From Caryophanales bacterium UBA6380 (lineage in GTDB: Bacteria; Bacillota_I; Bacilli_A; RFN20; CAG-826), in the NCBI GenBank assembly GCA_002438785.1, contig DJQS01000020.1, positions 1-64,000 on the forward strand: a DNA stretch of 64,000 nucleotides. Reading direction: 5' to 3'. Made by a program: the position numbers and the translations under genes. The first letter of the stretch is position 1. Every line of letters starts with the position of its first letter. Positions 17,250 to 27,046 of the stretch are shown one piece after another. The notes under the pieces are model-generated. The model searched no databases. It was given only the letters and a program-made list of their open reading frames with translations, and had not been told where the DNA came from.

Positions 17250-20200
17250 CTCCTATATGAACATTATATAATCTTATGCATATATTTAACACTTGCATTA
17301 ATGTGTTTATATAATCATCTTTTTTAAATACTAAAATTTTAATTAAATGATCTTCATATTTAATATTAACCTTTTTAATTATCGGTAGTAACGAGGTAAA
17401 CAATTCACTTCCAATTCCTTCAATACACGAAAAACTTTTACTTAAAGTTAAAGAAATAAAATTTTCAAGTTCTTTCATATCGCTAAAAGCATTATTATTG
17501 GATAGTATCTCAATCTTCTTTTTGATTAAAAGAGTTTCAACCTCATTTGGAATATAACCATACATATCCTTTATTTCTTGCTTTAATAAGTTTAACTTAT
17601 CTTCGTTTTTACAAGCAATGATATCTCGATATAGACTTATCTTATTTTCATCATTAGCAAAATTTGAAGGTATGTAACCATCAACTCTTAATTCAAAATT
17701 ACGTTTTTTAGTATTTTCTTTATATCCATTCTTTTTCTCTTCAATTGTTTCATTTAGTATTTTTAAATACATATCTATGCCAATAGAATCAATAAATCCT
17801 GCTTGTTCTGGTCCTAAAATATCTCCTGCCCCGCGAATAAGTAAATCTCTTTGAGAAATCTTAAATCCACTACCTAATTCTGTAAAATCTTTAATCGCTT
17901 TTAATCGTTTTGAAGCATCGTCACCTAATTTTTTGTTTTTATCGACTAATAAATATGCATAAGCCATTCTATCGCCACGACCGACTCTACCTTTTATTTG
18001 ATAAAGTTGAGCTAAGCCAAATTTATCAGCATCTTCAACTATAATTAAATTAGCATTTCTTACATCAATGCCATTTTCAACAATAGATGTTGATACTAAC
18101 ATATCTATTTTTCCACTATAGAATTGAAGCATAACATCTTCGATTTCGGATTTTTCCATTTTTGCATGAATTATTGCGATACGGCATTCTGGAACTAAAT
18201 TTTGTAAAGAGTCAGCTCTTTCATAAATAGTTGCAATTTCATTATGAATATAAAAGATTTGACCTTGTCTAGATAATTCTCTTTTAATTAACTCTTTTAT
18301 GGCTTCTAAATCAAATGGTATGACATATGTTTGAATAGGCATTCTTTCTTTAGGTGGTGTATTAATCGTTGAAGTAGTTTTTAATCCAATTAATGTTGAT
18401 TGAAGTGTTCTAGGAATTGGAGTGGCACTTAAAGTTAATACATCAATATTAGTTGTTCTTTCTTTTATTAATTCTTTTTGCTCTACTCCAAAACGTTGTT
18501 CTTCATCAACAATAAGTAATCCCAAATCCTTAAACTCAACTTTTTTACTTAAAAGTTTATGAGTGCCTATTACAAAATTTATTTCTCCACTTTTTAATAA
18601 AGAGATGGTCTTTTTATTTTCAGAATCTTTTTGTAATCTTGTTAGAATTCCTATGCCAAAATCATAGTTTTTAAATCTAATTTTAGCTAAATCATAATGT
18701 TGTTTTGCTAATAAAGTTGTAGGACATAATAAAGCAACTTGTTTTCCATTATTTAAAGCTTTAAAAGCAGCAATGAAAGCTACTTCAGTTTTACCAAATC
18801 CAACATCTCCACAAAGTAATCGATCCATAGGAGTGGAAGATTCCATATCTTTTTTTATATCGTATACAGCTCTTTTTTGATCATAAGTAAGTTCATAAGG
18901 AAATTCATTTTCAAAATTCTTTTGGAGATCGTCTTCAATTTTAAATGAATAACCTTTGATTTTTGAACGTTCTTGATAAAGTAAAAGTAGACGATCAGCT
19001 AATTCATTTACTCTTTCTTTAATTTTTTTCTTTGTTTTTTCCCATTGAGAAGAATTTAATTTACTTAACGTGGGAACTTTACCTTCTCGACCTACATATT
19101 TTCTAATAAGATCAAATTTATATAAAGGAACATACAATTTTTGACCATCAGAATACCATATCTCCATATAATCTTGATGTATATCATTTAAATCAATAGT
19201 AGTAATCCCTTTATATTGTCCTATTCCATAATCTTCATGAACGACATAATCGTCAATAGATAAATCTTCATAACTATTGACAATCGTTCCTTCTTTGAAT
19301 AAATTTTTAAAGGTAGAAGAATGCCTTTTTATTCCAAATAACTCTTTATCAGTTAAATAAACAAGCTTTAATTCTTGTAATTCTAGACCAAGCGGAAATT
19401 TATTTTGAGTTATAAAAATAGATGTGGTGTCATCTAAATCTAAATTTAAATTATCAATTTCTTTATATTCATATTTAAGAGTTTTTAATAGTTCAATCGT
19501 CTTTTTATAATTTATTGAATCTGATAAAGAACAAATAACTTTATAATTTAAATTAAGATACATTGAGAAAACATTATAAGAGATTGATTCTTTGTTTCTA
19601 ACATAAGTAGGAATAATAATTCTTGAGTTAATTGACTTTTCATCATTAAAAATTGAATCCAATTTATAGACATCTTTAGCTTTTAAATAAATAGAAGAAT
19701 TAAAATCAAAATATGACAAGTTAGAAATTGTCTTACCAACTTTATGTAAATCGTATAGGAACGAAGTAGCTTCTTTATCAATATCCATAATTCTTCTTTT
19801 AAAAGCTGAAAAAGAAGAAAAAATGTAAATACATTTTTCTAAATATTCCGTTAAATTATAATGTCTTTCTTGCAAAAATCCCATAAATTTATAAAATTTG
19901 AAATTATATTCTTTATTAGAAATTTGTTCTAAATCTTCATTAATATTTGACAATAAAATATCTTTATATTTAATATCATTGATATTTTTTATATCATTAT
20001 CGTATTGTTTTAATATCTTTTCTTTAGCATTTTTTAATTCTTCTTCATTTAATAAATTTAAAGTTGCAGGCAAAATTTTAACTTCATCTATGTTATTTAT
20101 TGACGTTTGTGTATTCAAATTAAAAAATCTTATTGATTCTATTTCTTCACCAAAAAATTCTATTCTAATAGGGTTATCATAATTTAACGAATAAACATCT

Positions 20201-20721
20201 AAAACATCTCCTCTTGAAGCAAATTGCAAGGATTGATCAATTTTATTTACACGAAAATATCCAATAGTTGCTAATTTACTTTTTAAATCATCTAAGGAAA
20301 TAGTATCTTTAACTTTAATATTTAAAATAGAATTTTCAAATAACTTTTTACTTGGATAATATCTATAAAGTGATTGAATATTAGAAATAATAATTTTATG
20401 TTTAGCTTGACCAATTCGATATAAAGCAACTAATTGTTGAGCCAACATCTCTTTAGATTGAGATAAATATTCAACTCGAATAAGTTCATCACTTGGCATC
20501 AAAATCAAATCATCTAATGATATGAAATTTGTCAATATATTAATTATCTTAGTTGATTCATTATTAGATGGCGTTATTAAAAAAATATTATCATTAGAAT
20601 TTTTGAATAATTTATACACTAAAAAAAGTGATCCAATAAATTCATCACAAACATAATTTTTATAATCTTTAGTTAAGTCAAATCTTGATAAACAATATTC
20701 TAATAAATTAATTTCTTTCAT
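17233..20721 (-). CDS. mfd: transcription-repair coupling factor Mfd
   Basis: Mfd removes RNA polymerase stalled at DNA lesions and recruits UvrA. At 1162 residues it has the usual length. The N-terminal UvrB-like region spans about 1-350. The RNA-polymerase-interacting domain begins near 490 with DYVVHEDYGIGQYKGI. The helicase motor has Walker A LLCGDVGFGKTEVAF near 630, VDEEQRFGVEQ near 730, SATPIPRTLQ and the translocation motif GRVGRGDRMAYAYLL. A C-terminal TRCF domain follows. It overlaps pth by 14 nt at its start and the S4 gene by 17 nt at its end, so pth-mfd-yabO-tilS form one operon, as in Bacillus. Confidence 0.97.
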   Translation of the reverse strand: MKEINLLEYCLSRFDLTKDYKNYVCDEFIGSLFLVYKLFKNSNDNIFLITPSNNESTKIINILTNFISLDDLILMPSDELIRVEYLSQSKEMLAQQLVALYRIGQAKHKIIISNIQSLYRYYPSKKLFENSILNIKVKDTISLDDLKSKLATIGYFRVNKIDQSLQFASRGDVLDVYSLNYDNPIRIEFFGEEIESIRFFNLNTQTSINNIDEVKILPATLNLLNEEELKNAKEKILKQYDNDIKNINDIKYKDILLSNINEDLEQISNKEYNFKFYKFMGFLQERHYNLTEYLEKCIYIFSSFSAFKRRIMDIDKEATSFLYDLHKVGKTISNLSYFDFNSSIYLKAKDVYKLDSIFNDEKSINSRIIIPTYVRNKESISYNVFSMYLNLNYKVICSLSDSINYKKTIELLKTLKYEYKEIDNLNLDLDDTTSIFITQNKFPLGLELQELKLVYLTDKELFGIKRHSSTFKNLFKEGTIVNSYEDLSIDDYVVHEDYGIGQYKGITTIDLNDIHQDYMEIWYSDGQKLYVPLYKFDLIRKYVGREGKVPTLSKLNSSQWEKTKKKIKERVNELADRLLLLYQERSKIKGYSFKIEDDLQKNFENEFPYELTYDQKRAVYDIKKDMESSTPMDRLLCGDVGFGKTEVAFIAAFKALNNGKQVALLCPTTLLAKQHYDLAKIRFKNYDFGIGILTRLQKDSENKKTISLLKSGEINFVIGTHKLLSKKVEFKDLGLLIVDEEQRFGVEQKELIKERTTNIDVLTLSATPIPRTLQSTLIGLKTTSTINTPPKERMPIQTYVIPFDLEAIKELIKRELSRQGQIFYIHNEIATIYERADSLQNLVPECRIAIIHAKMEKSEIEDVMLQFYSGKIDMLVSTSIVENGIDVRNANLIIVEDADKFGLAQLYQIKGRVGRGDRMAYAYLLVDKNKKLGDDASKRLKAIKDFTELGSGFKISQRDLLIRGAGDILGPEQAGFIDSIGIDMYLKILNETIEEKKNGYKENTKKRNFELRVDGYIPSNFANDENKISLYRDIIACKNEDKLNLLKQEIKDMYGYIPNEVETLLIKKKIEILSNNNAFSDMKELENFISLTLSKSFSCIEGIGSELFTSLLPIIKKVNIKYEDHLIKILVFKKDDYINTLMQVLNICIRLYNVHIGVVDEN

Positions 20722-21286
20722 CTTTTTGATTAAAATGATTCATTGCTTTATTAAAACCTTCCTTTAAATATGTCTTAATGGCATCTACAGAATTTATAAG
20801 AGCACTCTTTATTAAAGGAGCTTCATCTTTTGATGGCTTTGATAAAACATAATCAACTATATTATACTTAAATTTTCCAGTTCCTATTCTAATACGCTTA
20901 AATTTATCACTACCAAAGCTATTGATAATCGATTTAATTCCATTATGTCCTGCGCTAGAACCGCTTTCTTTTAATTTGATAATTCCAGGTTCAAAATCCA
21001 TATCATCATAAATCACTAATATATTATCTAAAGGTATTTTAAAATAATCTGAAATTTCTTTAATAGCTTTGCCACTTTCATTCATATAAGTTAAAGGCTT
21101 CATGATAATAACATCTTTATCAAAATATTTAGTTTTTATATATAGAGAGTGAAAGCCTTCTTTATCTATTGAGATACCTAAACTTTCAGCAAATAAATCA
21201 ACAGAATCAAAACCCATATTGTGACGAGTATGTTCGTACTCTTTACCAGGATTTCCTAAACCAACAATTAAATATAAATTATTCAT
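20708..21286 (-). CDS. pth: peptidyl-tRNA hydrolase
   Basis: Pth releases peptides from peptidyl-tRNAs that drop off ribosomes. I choose the ATG at 21286, giving MNNLYLIVGLGNPGKEYEHTRH. This is where family members begin, whereas longer frames run into the divergent gene and its promoter. An ATG 12 nt upstream is a second possibility. Length is then 192 residues, normal for the family. The catalytic His lies in TRHNMGF and Asp in IYDDMDF, with SAGHNGIKSI near 112. No clear ribosome-binding site precedes the start. A TAATAT box lies about 10 nt upstream, so the leader may be very short. Confidence 0.94.
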   Translation of the reverse strand: MNNLYLIVGLGNPGKEYEHTRHNMGFDSVDLFAESLGISIDKEGFHSLYIKTKYFDKDVIIMKPLTYMNESGKAIKEISDYFKIPLDNILVIYDDMDFEPGIIKLKESGSSAGHNGIKSIINSFGSDKFKRIRIGTGKFKYNIVDYVLSKPSKDEAPLIKSALINSVDAIKTYLKEGFNKAMNHFNQKDERN

Positions 21287-21312
21287 AACTTTTATCATAT
21301 TACTATTTGTCT

Positions 21313-21318
21313 TATAAT
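21313..21318 (+). promoter_or_regulatory. -10 box for DUF368 gene
   Basis: TATAAT lies 5 nt upstream of the AAAGGAG ribosome-binding site (323-329) and 19 nt before the ATG at 21337. The divergent pth gene begins only 50 bp away, so the two promoters share this short region. Confidence 0.5.
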
Positions 21319-21336
21319 TATTAAAGGAGTTTTTAA

Positions 21337-22293
21337 ATGGAAAATAAAGAAATAAATAATAATGAAGAAGTGCTAGTTCCCTACAATTTAAAGTCATGGC
21401 TTAAATCTTCTTTACTTGGTTTTTTTATCGGATTAGCTGTAATTGTACCCGGAATTAGTGGTTCCACTATATCAATAATTTTTAAACTATATGATAAATT
21501 ATTGTATTCAATTTCAAATATATTTAAAAAATTTAAATTATGCTTTTTATTTTTGCTTCCAATAATTGTAGGTGGATTGTTAGGAATTTTATTAGGATTC
21601 TTTACAATTAAAGAATTAATAAAAATAATCCCTTTCTCTATAGTTTGCTTATTTGCTGGATTAATGTGTGGAAGTGCTCCATCAATTAAAAATGAAATTA
21701 AAAATGAAAACGTAACTCCGATAAGAATATTTTTATTTATATTAGGAATATTAATTCCATTACTAATTAGTATTTTTTCAACATTATTTAAAGCTAATTC
21801 AGGTTCTAGCTTTGATAATATCGTTTGGTATGAATATATAATTTGTATCTTAATTGGTTTTGTAATCGCAATTACGCAATTAATTCCAGGTCTCAGTGCT
21901 ACATCATTTTTAATGTCAATTGGTTACTTCAAAAAAATTATGAGCATAATAAGTTTTACAGCAATTAAAAATAATCCTTTTTATATATTAATTTTATTTT
22001 GTTTACTTGTTGGCTTTGCTATTGGTTTGTTCATTATATCAAAATTAATAACATTACTTTTTAAAAATCATAAGATACCATGTTTCTTTATGATCTTTGG
22101 TTTTGTGATTGGATCCATATTAACGATGTTTTTTAATCCAGATATTTTTAATACATATATTGAATGGTCAAACGGCAGTGGTAAATTAACATTAGAACTA
22201 TCATTAGGAATACCTTTATTTGTCGTTGGAATTTTAATAGGTTATCTTCTTTTAAAACACGAGTGTTTCAAAAACAACGCAAAATCTAACTAA
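21337..22293 (+). CDS. DUF368 family membrane protein, probable undecaprenyl-phosphate translocase
   Basis: This 318-residue integral membrane protein has about eight hydrophobic segments. Two conserved repeats are seen: GLAVIVPGISGSTISII near residue 35 and ITQLIPGLSATSFLMSIGYF near 184, the inverted-repeat signature of DUF368. DUF368 proteins (PopT) have been linked to recycling of undecaprenyl phosphate, the lipid carrier for cell-wall polymers, across the membrane. That would imply that this organism makes a cell envelope polymer. The start has AAAGGAG 8 nt upstream. The function is assigned by family only. Confidence 0.88.
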   Translation: MENKEINNNEEVLVPYNLKSWLKSSLLGFFIGLAVIVPGISGSTISIIFKLYDKLLYSISNIFKKFKLCFLFLLPIIVGGLLGILLGFFTIKELIKIIPFSIVCLFAGLMCGSAPSIKNEIKNENVTPIRIFLFILGILIPLLISIFSTLFKANSGSSFDNIVWYEYIICILIGFVIAITQLIPGLSATSFLMSIGYFKKIMSIISFTAIKNNPFYILILFCLLVGFAIGLFIISKLITLLFKNHKIPCFFMIFGFVIGSILTMFFNPDIFNTYIEWSNGSGKLTLELSLGIPLFVVGILIGYLLLKHECFKNNAKSN

Positions 22294-22352
22294 AATTATT
22301 ATTTTTTTAAAACAAATTCTTAAATTTTAAAATTTATAAGTTTTTTTGTTAT

Positions 22353-22388
22353 TGACTTAATTGACATTTTGAATATATTATATATCAT
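22353..22388 (+). promoter_or_regulatory. promoter of TetR gene
   Basis: Two overlapping promoters fit: TTGACT (22353-22358) with TATTAT (22376-22381), spacing 17, and TTGACA (22361-22366) with TATCAT (22383-22388), spacing 16. The imperfect inverted repeat TTGAATAT...ATATTAA (about 22369-22393) overlaps the -10 region and could be the operator of the TetR protein. Confidence 0.6.
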
Positions 22389-22409
22389 ATTAATTAAGGA
22401 GGTTATTTT

Positions 22410-22997
22410 ATGCCAAAAACAGCTTTACAAAATGCATTAATTAGAGAAAAAAGAAAAAATGCAATTATGGAAACAGCTCTAAAACAATTTGCATTAAAAG
22501 GAATAGAAAACATTAGTATCGATGATATTGCTCAAGTCATGCGTATATCTCATGGTTTATTTTACCATTACTTTACTGATAAAGAAGATTTAATAAATGG
22601 TATTATTGAAAAAGGTAGAGAAACATTTGGAAAAAATGTTACTTCATTAATAGATAATAATGTCGGTGGATTCGAATTTATTAAGGGATTAACTGAATTT
22701 TATCTTACTAATCTTCAAGGTAGTGATGCTAAAGCATACTATATTTATTTACTATTAACTATAAATTTACAAAAAGTCGCTTTAAATGACGATAAGTGGG
22801 ATATTAAGTCATATTCTTATTTATTAAAGAGCATCGAAGAAGAAAAAAATAATGGTAGATTTATAAATCTTGATGCTAAAGATTTAGTAACTTTATATTA
22901 TAGTGCATTAGAAGGTCTAGCTTATAGTAAAATCAAATACAAAAAAGCTTTTACCTTACCAAGTTTAGAAGCAGTATTAAATATTTTTAATAAATAA
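22410..22997 (+). CDS. TetR/AcrR family transcriptional regulator
   Basis: This is a one-component repressor of 195 residues. The N-terminal helix-turn-helix domain is clear at about residues 15-60: IMETALKQFALKGIENISIDDIAQVM and HGLFYHYFTDKEDL. The C-terminal ligand-binding part is divergent. AAGGAGG lies upstream of the start. It sits 14 nt before a pair of ABC exporter genes on the same strand, so it most likely represses its own operon and responds to a compound that the exporter removes. The ligand cannot be predicted. Confidence 0.92.
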   Translation: MPKTALQNALIREKRKNAIMETALKQFALKGIENISIDDIAQVMRISHGLFYHYFTDKEDLINGIIEKGRETFGKNVTSLIDNNVGGFEFIKGLTEFYLTNLQGSDAKAYYIYLLLTINLQKVALNDDKWDIKSYSYLLKSIEEEKNNGRFINLDAKDLVTLYYSALEGLAYSKIKYKKAFTLPSLEAVLNIFNK

Positions 22998-23008
22998 GGT
23001 CTTATTTA
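22991..23008 (+). promoter_or_regulatory. palindrome burying the ribosome-binding site of the first ABC gene
   Basis: TAAATAAGGTCTTATTTA is an 8-bp perfect inverted repeat around GT. It includes the TetR stop codon and the only Shine-Dalgarno-like AAGG before the ATG at 23012. In RNA it would form a hairpin that hides that AAGG. Confidence 0.5.
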
Positions 23009-23011
23009 ATA

Positions 23012-25147
23012 ATGAATAAGCTACTTAAATTCTTATGGAGTAAGTGGTATTTATTATTTATAGCAGCATTAGCGATTATTACTCAATGTTATATGCAATT
23101 ATTGCTTCCTGAAAAAATGGGCAATATTCAAAAGCTTATAAGTGATTCTAGTAATAATACTAATAAGATATTAATTGAAGGAGGTTGGATGATTTTAATC
23201 TCCTTTTCTGTAGTTATTCTTGCTTTTATACAATTTTATTGTGCTTCTTATGTATCGAGTTATGTTGGTAAAAAATTAAGAGAAGAGATGTATTCAAAAG
23301 TAAATTCAATATCATTAGCTGATTATAATAAATATGGAACCGCTACTTTAATTACAAGAACTACAAACGATGTCGAACAAATTAAAAATTTCATGCTTAT
23401 GGGTATAAGAATTTTAATCATGTCACCGACTATGATGATTATTGCTCTAGTTAAAACAATAAATGTTCAATCTTCTCTTTTACTTATTTTACTTATTTCG
23501 TTAATTACAATAATTCTAGGAATGATTTTACTTTTATACTTAGCAAGTCCGTTATTTAAAAAAATACAAGAAAAAATCGATAATTTAACAATTGTCTTTA
23601 GAGAGGGCTTAACGGGTATAAGAGTAGTTAGAGCTTATAATCAAGAAGATTTTGAATATAAGAAGTTTGATATTACTAATAAAGATTTGACTAATACTTA
23701 TATTAAAGTTAATCGTATTTTATCTTTTGCAAATCCTTTCGTGCAAATTCTTTTCAATTTTTGCTTTATTGGGATATATGGTTTAGGTTTTTATTTAATT
23801 AATAATATAAGTTGTAATGTAAATTTTATTACAGAGAAAGTAACTAATACGATAACAAATATTTCAGTTGTTGCACAATATTGTATGCAGATAATGCAAT
23901 CTTTTGTTATGTTTGCAATGTTATTCATTATGTTGCCTCAAGCTTCTGCTAGCATTAAACGTGCAGTTGAAATTATTAATATTGATACTAATAAGGATAA
24001 TGAAGAAATACTTGCTTTTTCACCTGATTATTCAAATTATCAAAATGAATTAGATTCCTTATATGATGAAGAAAATAAAAAATTACAACCATTAATTAAA
24101 AAATTTGAATCTGAATATCATAAAAAATTTAATTACGATTTGATTAAATATCAAATTTCTATAATGACTGAAAAAGATTATGAACATTCTTCTTTAAAGA
24201 AATATTTTAATGAATATAATAAAATTCATAATAAATATCACCTAAAAAGAAAGGAAGTTAGAGCAAAATATCGTCATAATGTTACACAAAATCTTTCTTC
24301 TTCTCAAAAAGAAAATATTATTAATGATAAATTTAAAAATCACAATTTAAAAGGTATTATTGAATATAAAAACGTCAGTTTTTCTTACCCAGATACTGAT
24401 GTTCCATGTATTAAAAATATTAGTTTTAAAACAAATATCGGAGAAACAACAGCAATAATTGGCTCAACTGGAAGTGGAAAGTCAACAGTAGTAAATTTAA
24501 TTCCAAAATTTTATAAAGTTACAAGTGGGGAAATTCTATTAGATGGGGTTAATATTAATGAACTCCCAGCAGATATTGTTAGAGACAAAATTGGTTTTGT
24601 TCCTCAAACAGCACTTTTATTTAAAGGTTCTATTAAATCTAATTTATTATTTGGAAATAAAGAAGCAAGTGATGATGAAATAATCAATATATTAAAGATC
24701 GCCCAAGCTTATAATTTTGTATCAAAATTACCTGATGGCATCAATTCTTTTGTATCTCAATCTGGTAAAAATTTTAGTGGAGGACAAAAGCAAAGATTAT
24801 GTATTGCTCGTTCTTTAATAAAGAAAGCCGAAATTTACATTTTTGATGACTCATTTAGTGCTTTAGATTTTAAGACAGATGCTAAACTTAGAGCAGCATT
24901 AAAGAATTACACTAAAGATTCTAGTGTAATTGTGGTAGCTCAAAGAGTTTCTTCAATTCTAGATGCTGATAACATTATCGTATTAAATGAAGGAGAAATT
25001 GTTGATCAAGGTAGACACGAAGATCTTCTTAAAAGATGTAAGGTTTATCAAGACATTGTTGCTTCCCAACTTGATAAAGATGAAATTGAAAAAACCTTAA
25101 AACTCAAAGAAAGAGTATTAAACGAGGGAGGAAATAAAGATGCCTAG
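23012..25147 (+). CDS. ABC exporter subunit A (degenerate ATPase site), with long linker insertion
   Basis: This is half of a type IV ABC exporter, 711 residues. The six-helix membrane domain spans about 1-320. The nucleotide-binding domain begins near 449 with Walker A GSTGSGKST, signature FSGGQKQR and Walker B IYIFDDSFSALD. The catalytic Glu after Walker B is Asp, and the switch His is Gln (VVAQRVS), so this subunit carries the degenerate site of a heterodimer. Between membrane and ATPase domains lies a charged insertion of about 100 residues (roughly 330-440), far longer than the usual ~20-residue linker. Regulated with the TetR gene; drug or lipid export is likely but unproved. Confidence 0.92.
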   Translation: MNKLLKFLWSKWYLLFIAALAIITQCYMQLLLPEKMGNIQKLISDSSNNTNKILIEGGWMILISFSVVILAFIQFYCASYVSSYVGKKLREEMYSKVNSISLADYNKYGTATLITRTTNDVEQIKNFMLMGIRILIMSPTMMIIALVKTINVQSSLLLILLISLITIILGMILLLYLASPLFKKIQEKIDNLTIVFREGLTGIRVVRAYNQEDFEYKKFDITNKDLTNTYIKVNRILSFANPFVQILFNFCFIGIYGLGFYLINNISCNVNFITEKVTNTITNISVVAQYCMQIMQSFVMFAMLFIMLPQASASIKRAVEIINIDTNKDNEEILAFSPDYSNYQNELDSLYDEENKKLQPLIKKFESEYHKKFNYDLIKYQISIMTEKDYEHSSLKKYFNEYNKIHNKYHLKRKEVRAKYRHNVTQNLSSSQKENIINDKFKNHNLKGIIEYKNVSFSYPDTDVPCIKNISFKTNIGETTAIIGSTGSGKSTVVNLIPKFYKVTSGEILLDGVNINELPADIVRDKIGFVPQTALLFKGSIKSNLLFGNKEASDDEIINILKIAQAYNFVSKLPDGINSFVSQSGKNFSGGQKQRLCIARSLIKKAEIYIFDDSFSALDFKTDAKLRAALKNYTKDSSVIVVAQRVSSILDADNIIVLNEGEIVDQGRHEDLLKRCKVYQDIVASQLDKDEIEKTLKLKERVLNEGGNKDA

Positions 25148-26984
25148 AATGAATTTTAGAACAATTGCCAAACCTCAAAATTATTCAAAAACTTTAAAAA
25201 GAACAATCAAAGATTTTAAAAATGAAAAATTTTTAATCATCATTGTCATAATGTTATCAATTTTTTCTGCCATTTTGACTATTTATGCCCCTATAGTTCT
25301 TCAAGATTTTCTTAATTCAGCTTTAAGTACAAATAGTGATATGATAAAAATTATTCAAGACACTATTACACAAACTTTTAAAATTACTATAAATTGGTCA
25401 TATTTTTTTAAAAAATTTAGTTTATTAATTTTAATTTATACTTTTAGCGCATTTTTTATGTGGCTTGCAGAATTTTTAGCTGTAAGTATTTCAAATTCAT
25501 ATGCATTTAGAATTCGCGATTCTATTAAGAAAAAATTAGACAAATTACCTCTATCTTATTTTGATAAAGTTCCTTATGGAGATACTTTATCTATCGGCAC
25601 TAATGATGTTGATAATGTTGCTAGAAACTTGCAAACAATTATCGTAAATATTTTTAATGGTGTAACATTATTTCTAGGTACGCTTATTGCTATGTTAATA
25701 AGTTGTTGGCAGTTAAGTTTAGTAGCTATTAGTTCCCTTCCTTTTACTATTTTAGTAGTAATTCTAATATCTAAATTTTCTCAAAAACAATTTACAAATT
25801 ATCGTAAAGATTTAGGTGAATTAAATGGTAAGGTCGAAGAAAGTTATTCAGGTTATTTAATTATTAAATTGTTTAATAAACAGAATGATTTTATAAAAGA
25901 TTTTGATATAACAAATGAAAAAATGGCTCATAGTGATAAAATTTCTCAATTTTTATCAGGTCTTATTTTTCCATTAACAAACTTTATCTATAATGTAGCA
26001 TATGTTGGAATTGCTGTTGTTGGTGGATTATTGAATAATGCAGCTCAAATGATAACATTTTTCATCTTTTTAAATTTATTTTCACGTCCATTTCAACAAG
26101 TTGGTCAAATTATGAATATTATTCAATCAGTTTTAGCTAGTGAAGAAAGAATATTTAAATTATTAGATGAAGAGGAATTTGTTCCAGACACTAAAGATGC
26201 TATAAATGATGAAAATATTATTCAAGGAAGTTTTACTTTTAAAAATGTATTCTTTTCATATAGTAAAGATAAACCTCTAATTGAAAATTTTAATCTTAAA
26301 GTTAATAAAGGGGATATGGTTGCTATTGTTGGACCTACAGGTGCTGGAAAAACTACTTTAGTTAATCTTATCATGAGGTTTTATGAAATAAATTCTGGCG
26401 AAATAGCTTTAGATAACATTGATACAAGAAATTATACTAGAAGTTGTTTAAGAAGTTCTATTGGTATGGTTTTACAAGATACTTGGCTATTTAGAGGAAC
26501 TATCAAAGATAATTTGTTATATGGAGATCATAATGCGTCAACAGAAGACATTATTGATGCTTGTAAACAAGCACATATTTATCATTTTATCCAAACTTTA
26601 CCTGGTGGTTTTGACTTTATTTTAAATGAAGATGGAACTAACATTTCCCAAGGACAAAGACAATTATTAACCATTGCTAGAGCAATTATTTCTAAACCAA
26701 AAATTATGATCTTAGATGAAGCAACAAGTAGTGTTGATACTCGTACTGAAAAGCAAATTCAAGATGCTTTAGATAAGATTATGTATAATAAAACTAGTTT
26801 TGTTATTGCTCACAGGTTATCAACAATTAAAAATGCTAAAATGATAATTGTTTTAAATAAAGGTCACATTGTTGAAATAGGTAATCATCAAGAACTACTT
26901 GCTAAAAATGGTTTTTATGCTGATTTATATAACTCTCAATTTAGCGGCATAAAATATGAAAATAATGATGATTTGAGTTCATAA
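25140..26984 (+). CDS. ABC exporter subunit B (canonical ATPase site)
   Basis: This 614-residue ABC exporter half-transporter starts 8 nt inside the previous gene, so the two are translationally coupled. The membrane domain covers about 30-345 with an extended first external loop (about 58-95). The nucleotide-binding domain has Walker A GPTGAGKTT, signature ISQGQRQL, a canonical Walker B with catalytic Glu (IMILDEATSSVD) and the switch His (VIAHRLST). It therefore supplies the active ATP site to the degenerate subunit A, the usual arrangement in heterodimeric Bacillota exporters of the BmrCD/TM287-288 type. A GAGG precedes the ATG. A strong terminator follows. Confidence 0.94.
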   Translation: MPRMNFRTIAKPQNYSKTLKRTIKDFKNEKFLIIIVIMLSIFSAILTIYAPIVLQDFLNSALSTNSDMIKIIQDTITQTFKITINWSYFFKKFSLLILIYTFSAFFMWLAEFLAVSISNSYAFRIRDSIKKKLDKLPLSYFDKVPYGDTLSIGTNDVDNVARNLQTIIVNIFNGVTLFLGTLIAMLISCWQLSLVAISSLPFTILVVILISKFSQKQFTNYRKDLGELNGKVEESYSGYLIIKLFNKQNDFIKDFDITNEKMAHSDKISQFLSGLIFPLTNFIYNVAYVGIAVVGGLLNNAAQMITFFIFLNLFSRPFQQVGQIMNIIQSVLASEERIFKLLDEEEFVPDTKDAINDENIIQGSFTFKNVFFSYSKDKPLIENFNLKVNKGDMVAIVGPTGAGKTTLVNLIMRFYEINSGEIALDNIDTRNYTRSCLRSSIGMVLQDTWLFRGTIKDNLLYGDHNASTEDIIDACKQAHIYHFIQTLPGGFDFILNEDGTNISQGQRQLLTIARAIISKPKIMILDEATSSVDTRTEKQIQDALDKIMYNKTSFVIAHRLSTIKNAKMIIVLNKGHIVEIGNHQELLAKNGFYADLYNSQFSGIKYENNDDLSS

Positions 26985-27010
26985 CCATCTTAATGTCAAT
27001 TATTTTTTTA

Positions 27011-27039
27011 AAAAAGTACTATTTAAATTAGTACTTTTT
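27011..27039. terminator. bidirectional terminator
   Basis: AAAAAGTACTA and TAGTACTTTTT form an 11-bp perfect stem with a 7-nt loop, with A/T runs on both sides. It separates the ABC exporter operon (plus) from the convergent FGGY kinase gene (minus). Confidence 0.88.
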
Positions 27040-27046
27040 ATTTATA

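Noticed and set aside
21287..21397. N-terminally extended pth reading frame
   Set aside because: The extra 37 residues run through the divergent promoter and the start of the DUF368 gene, and do not match the family, whose members begin at LIVGLGNPG.
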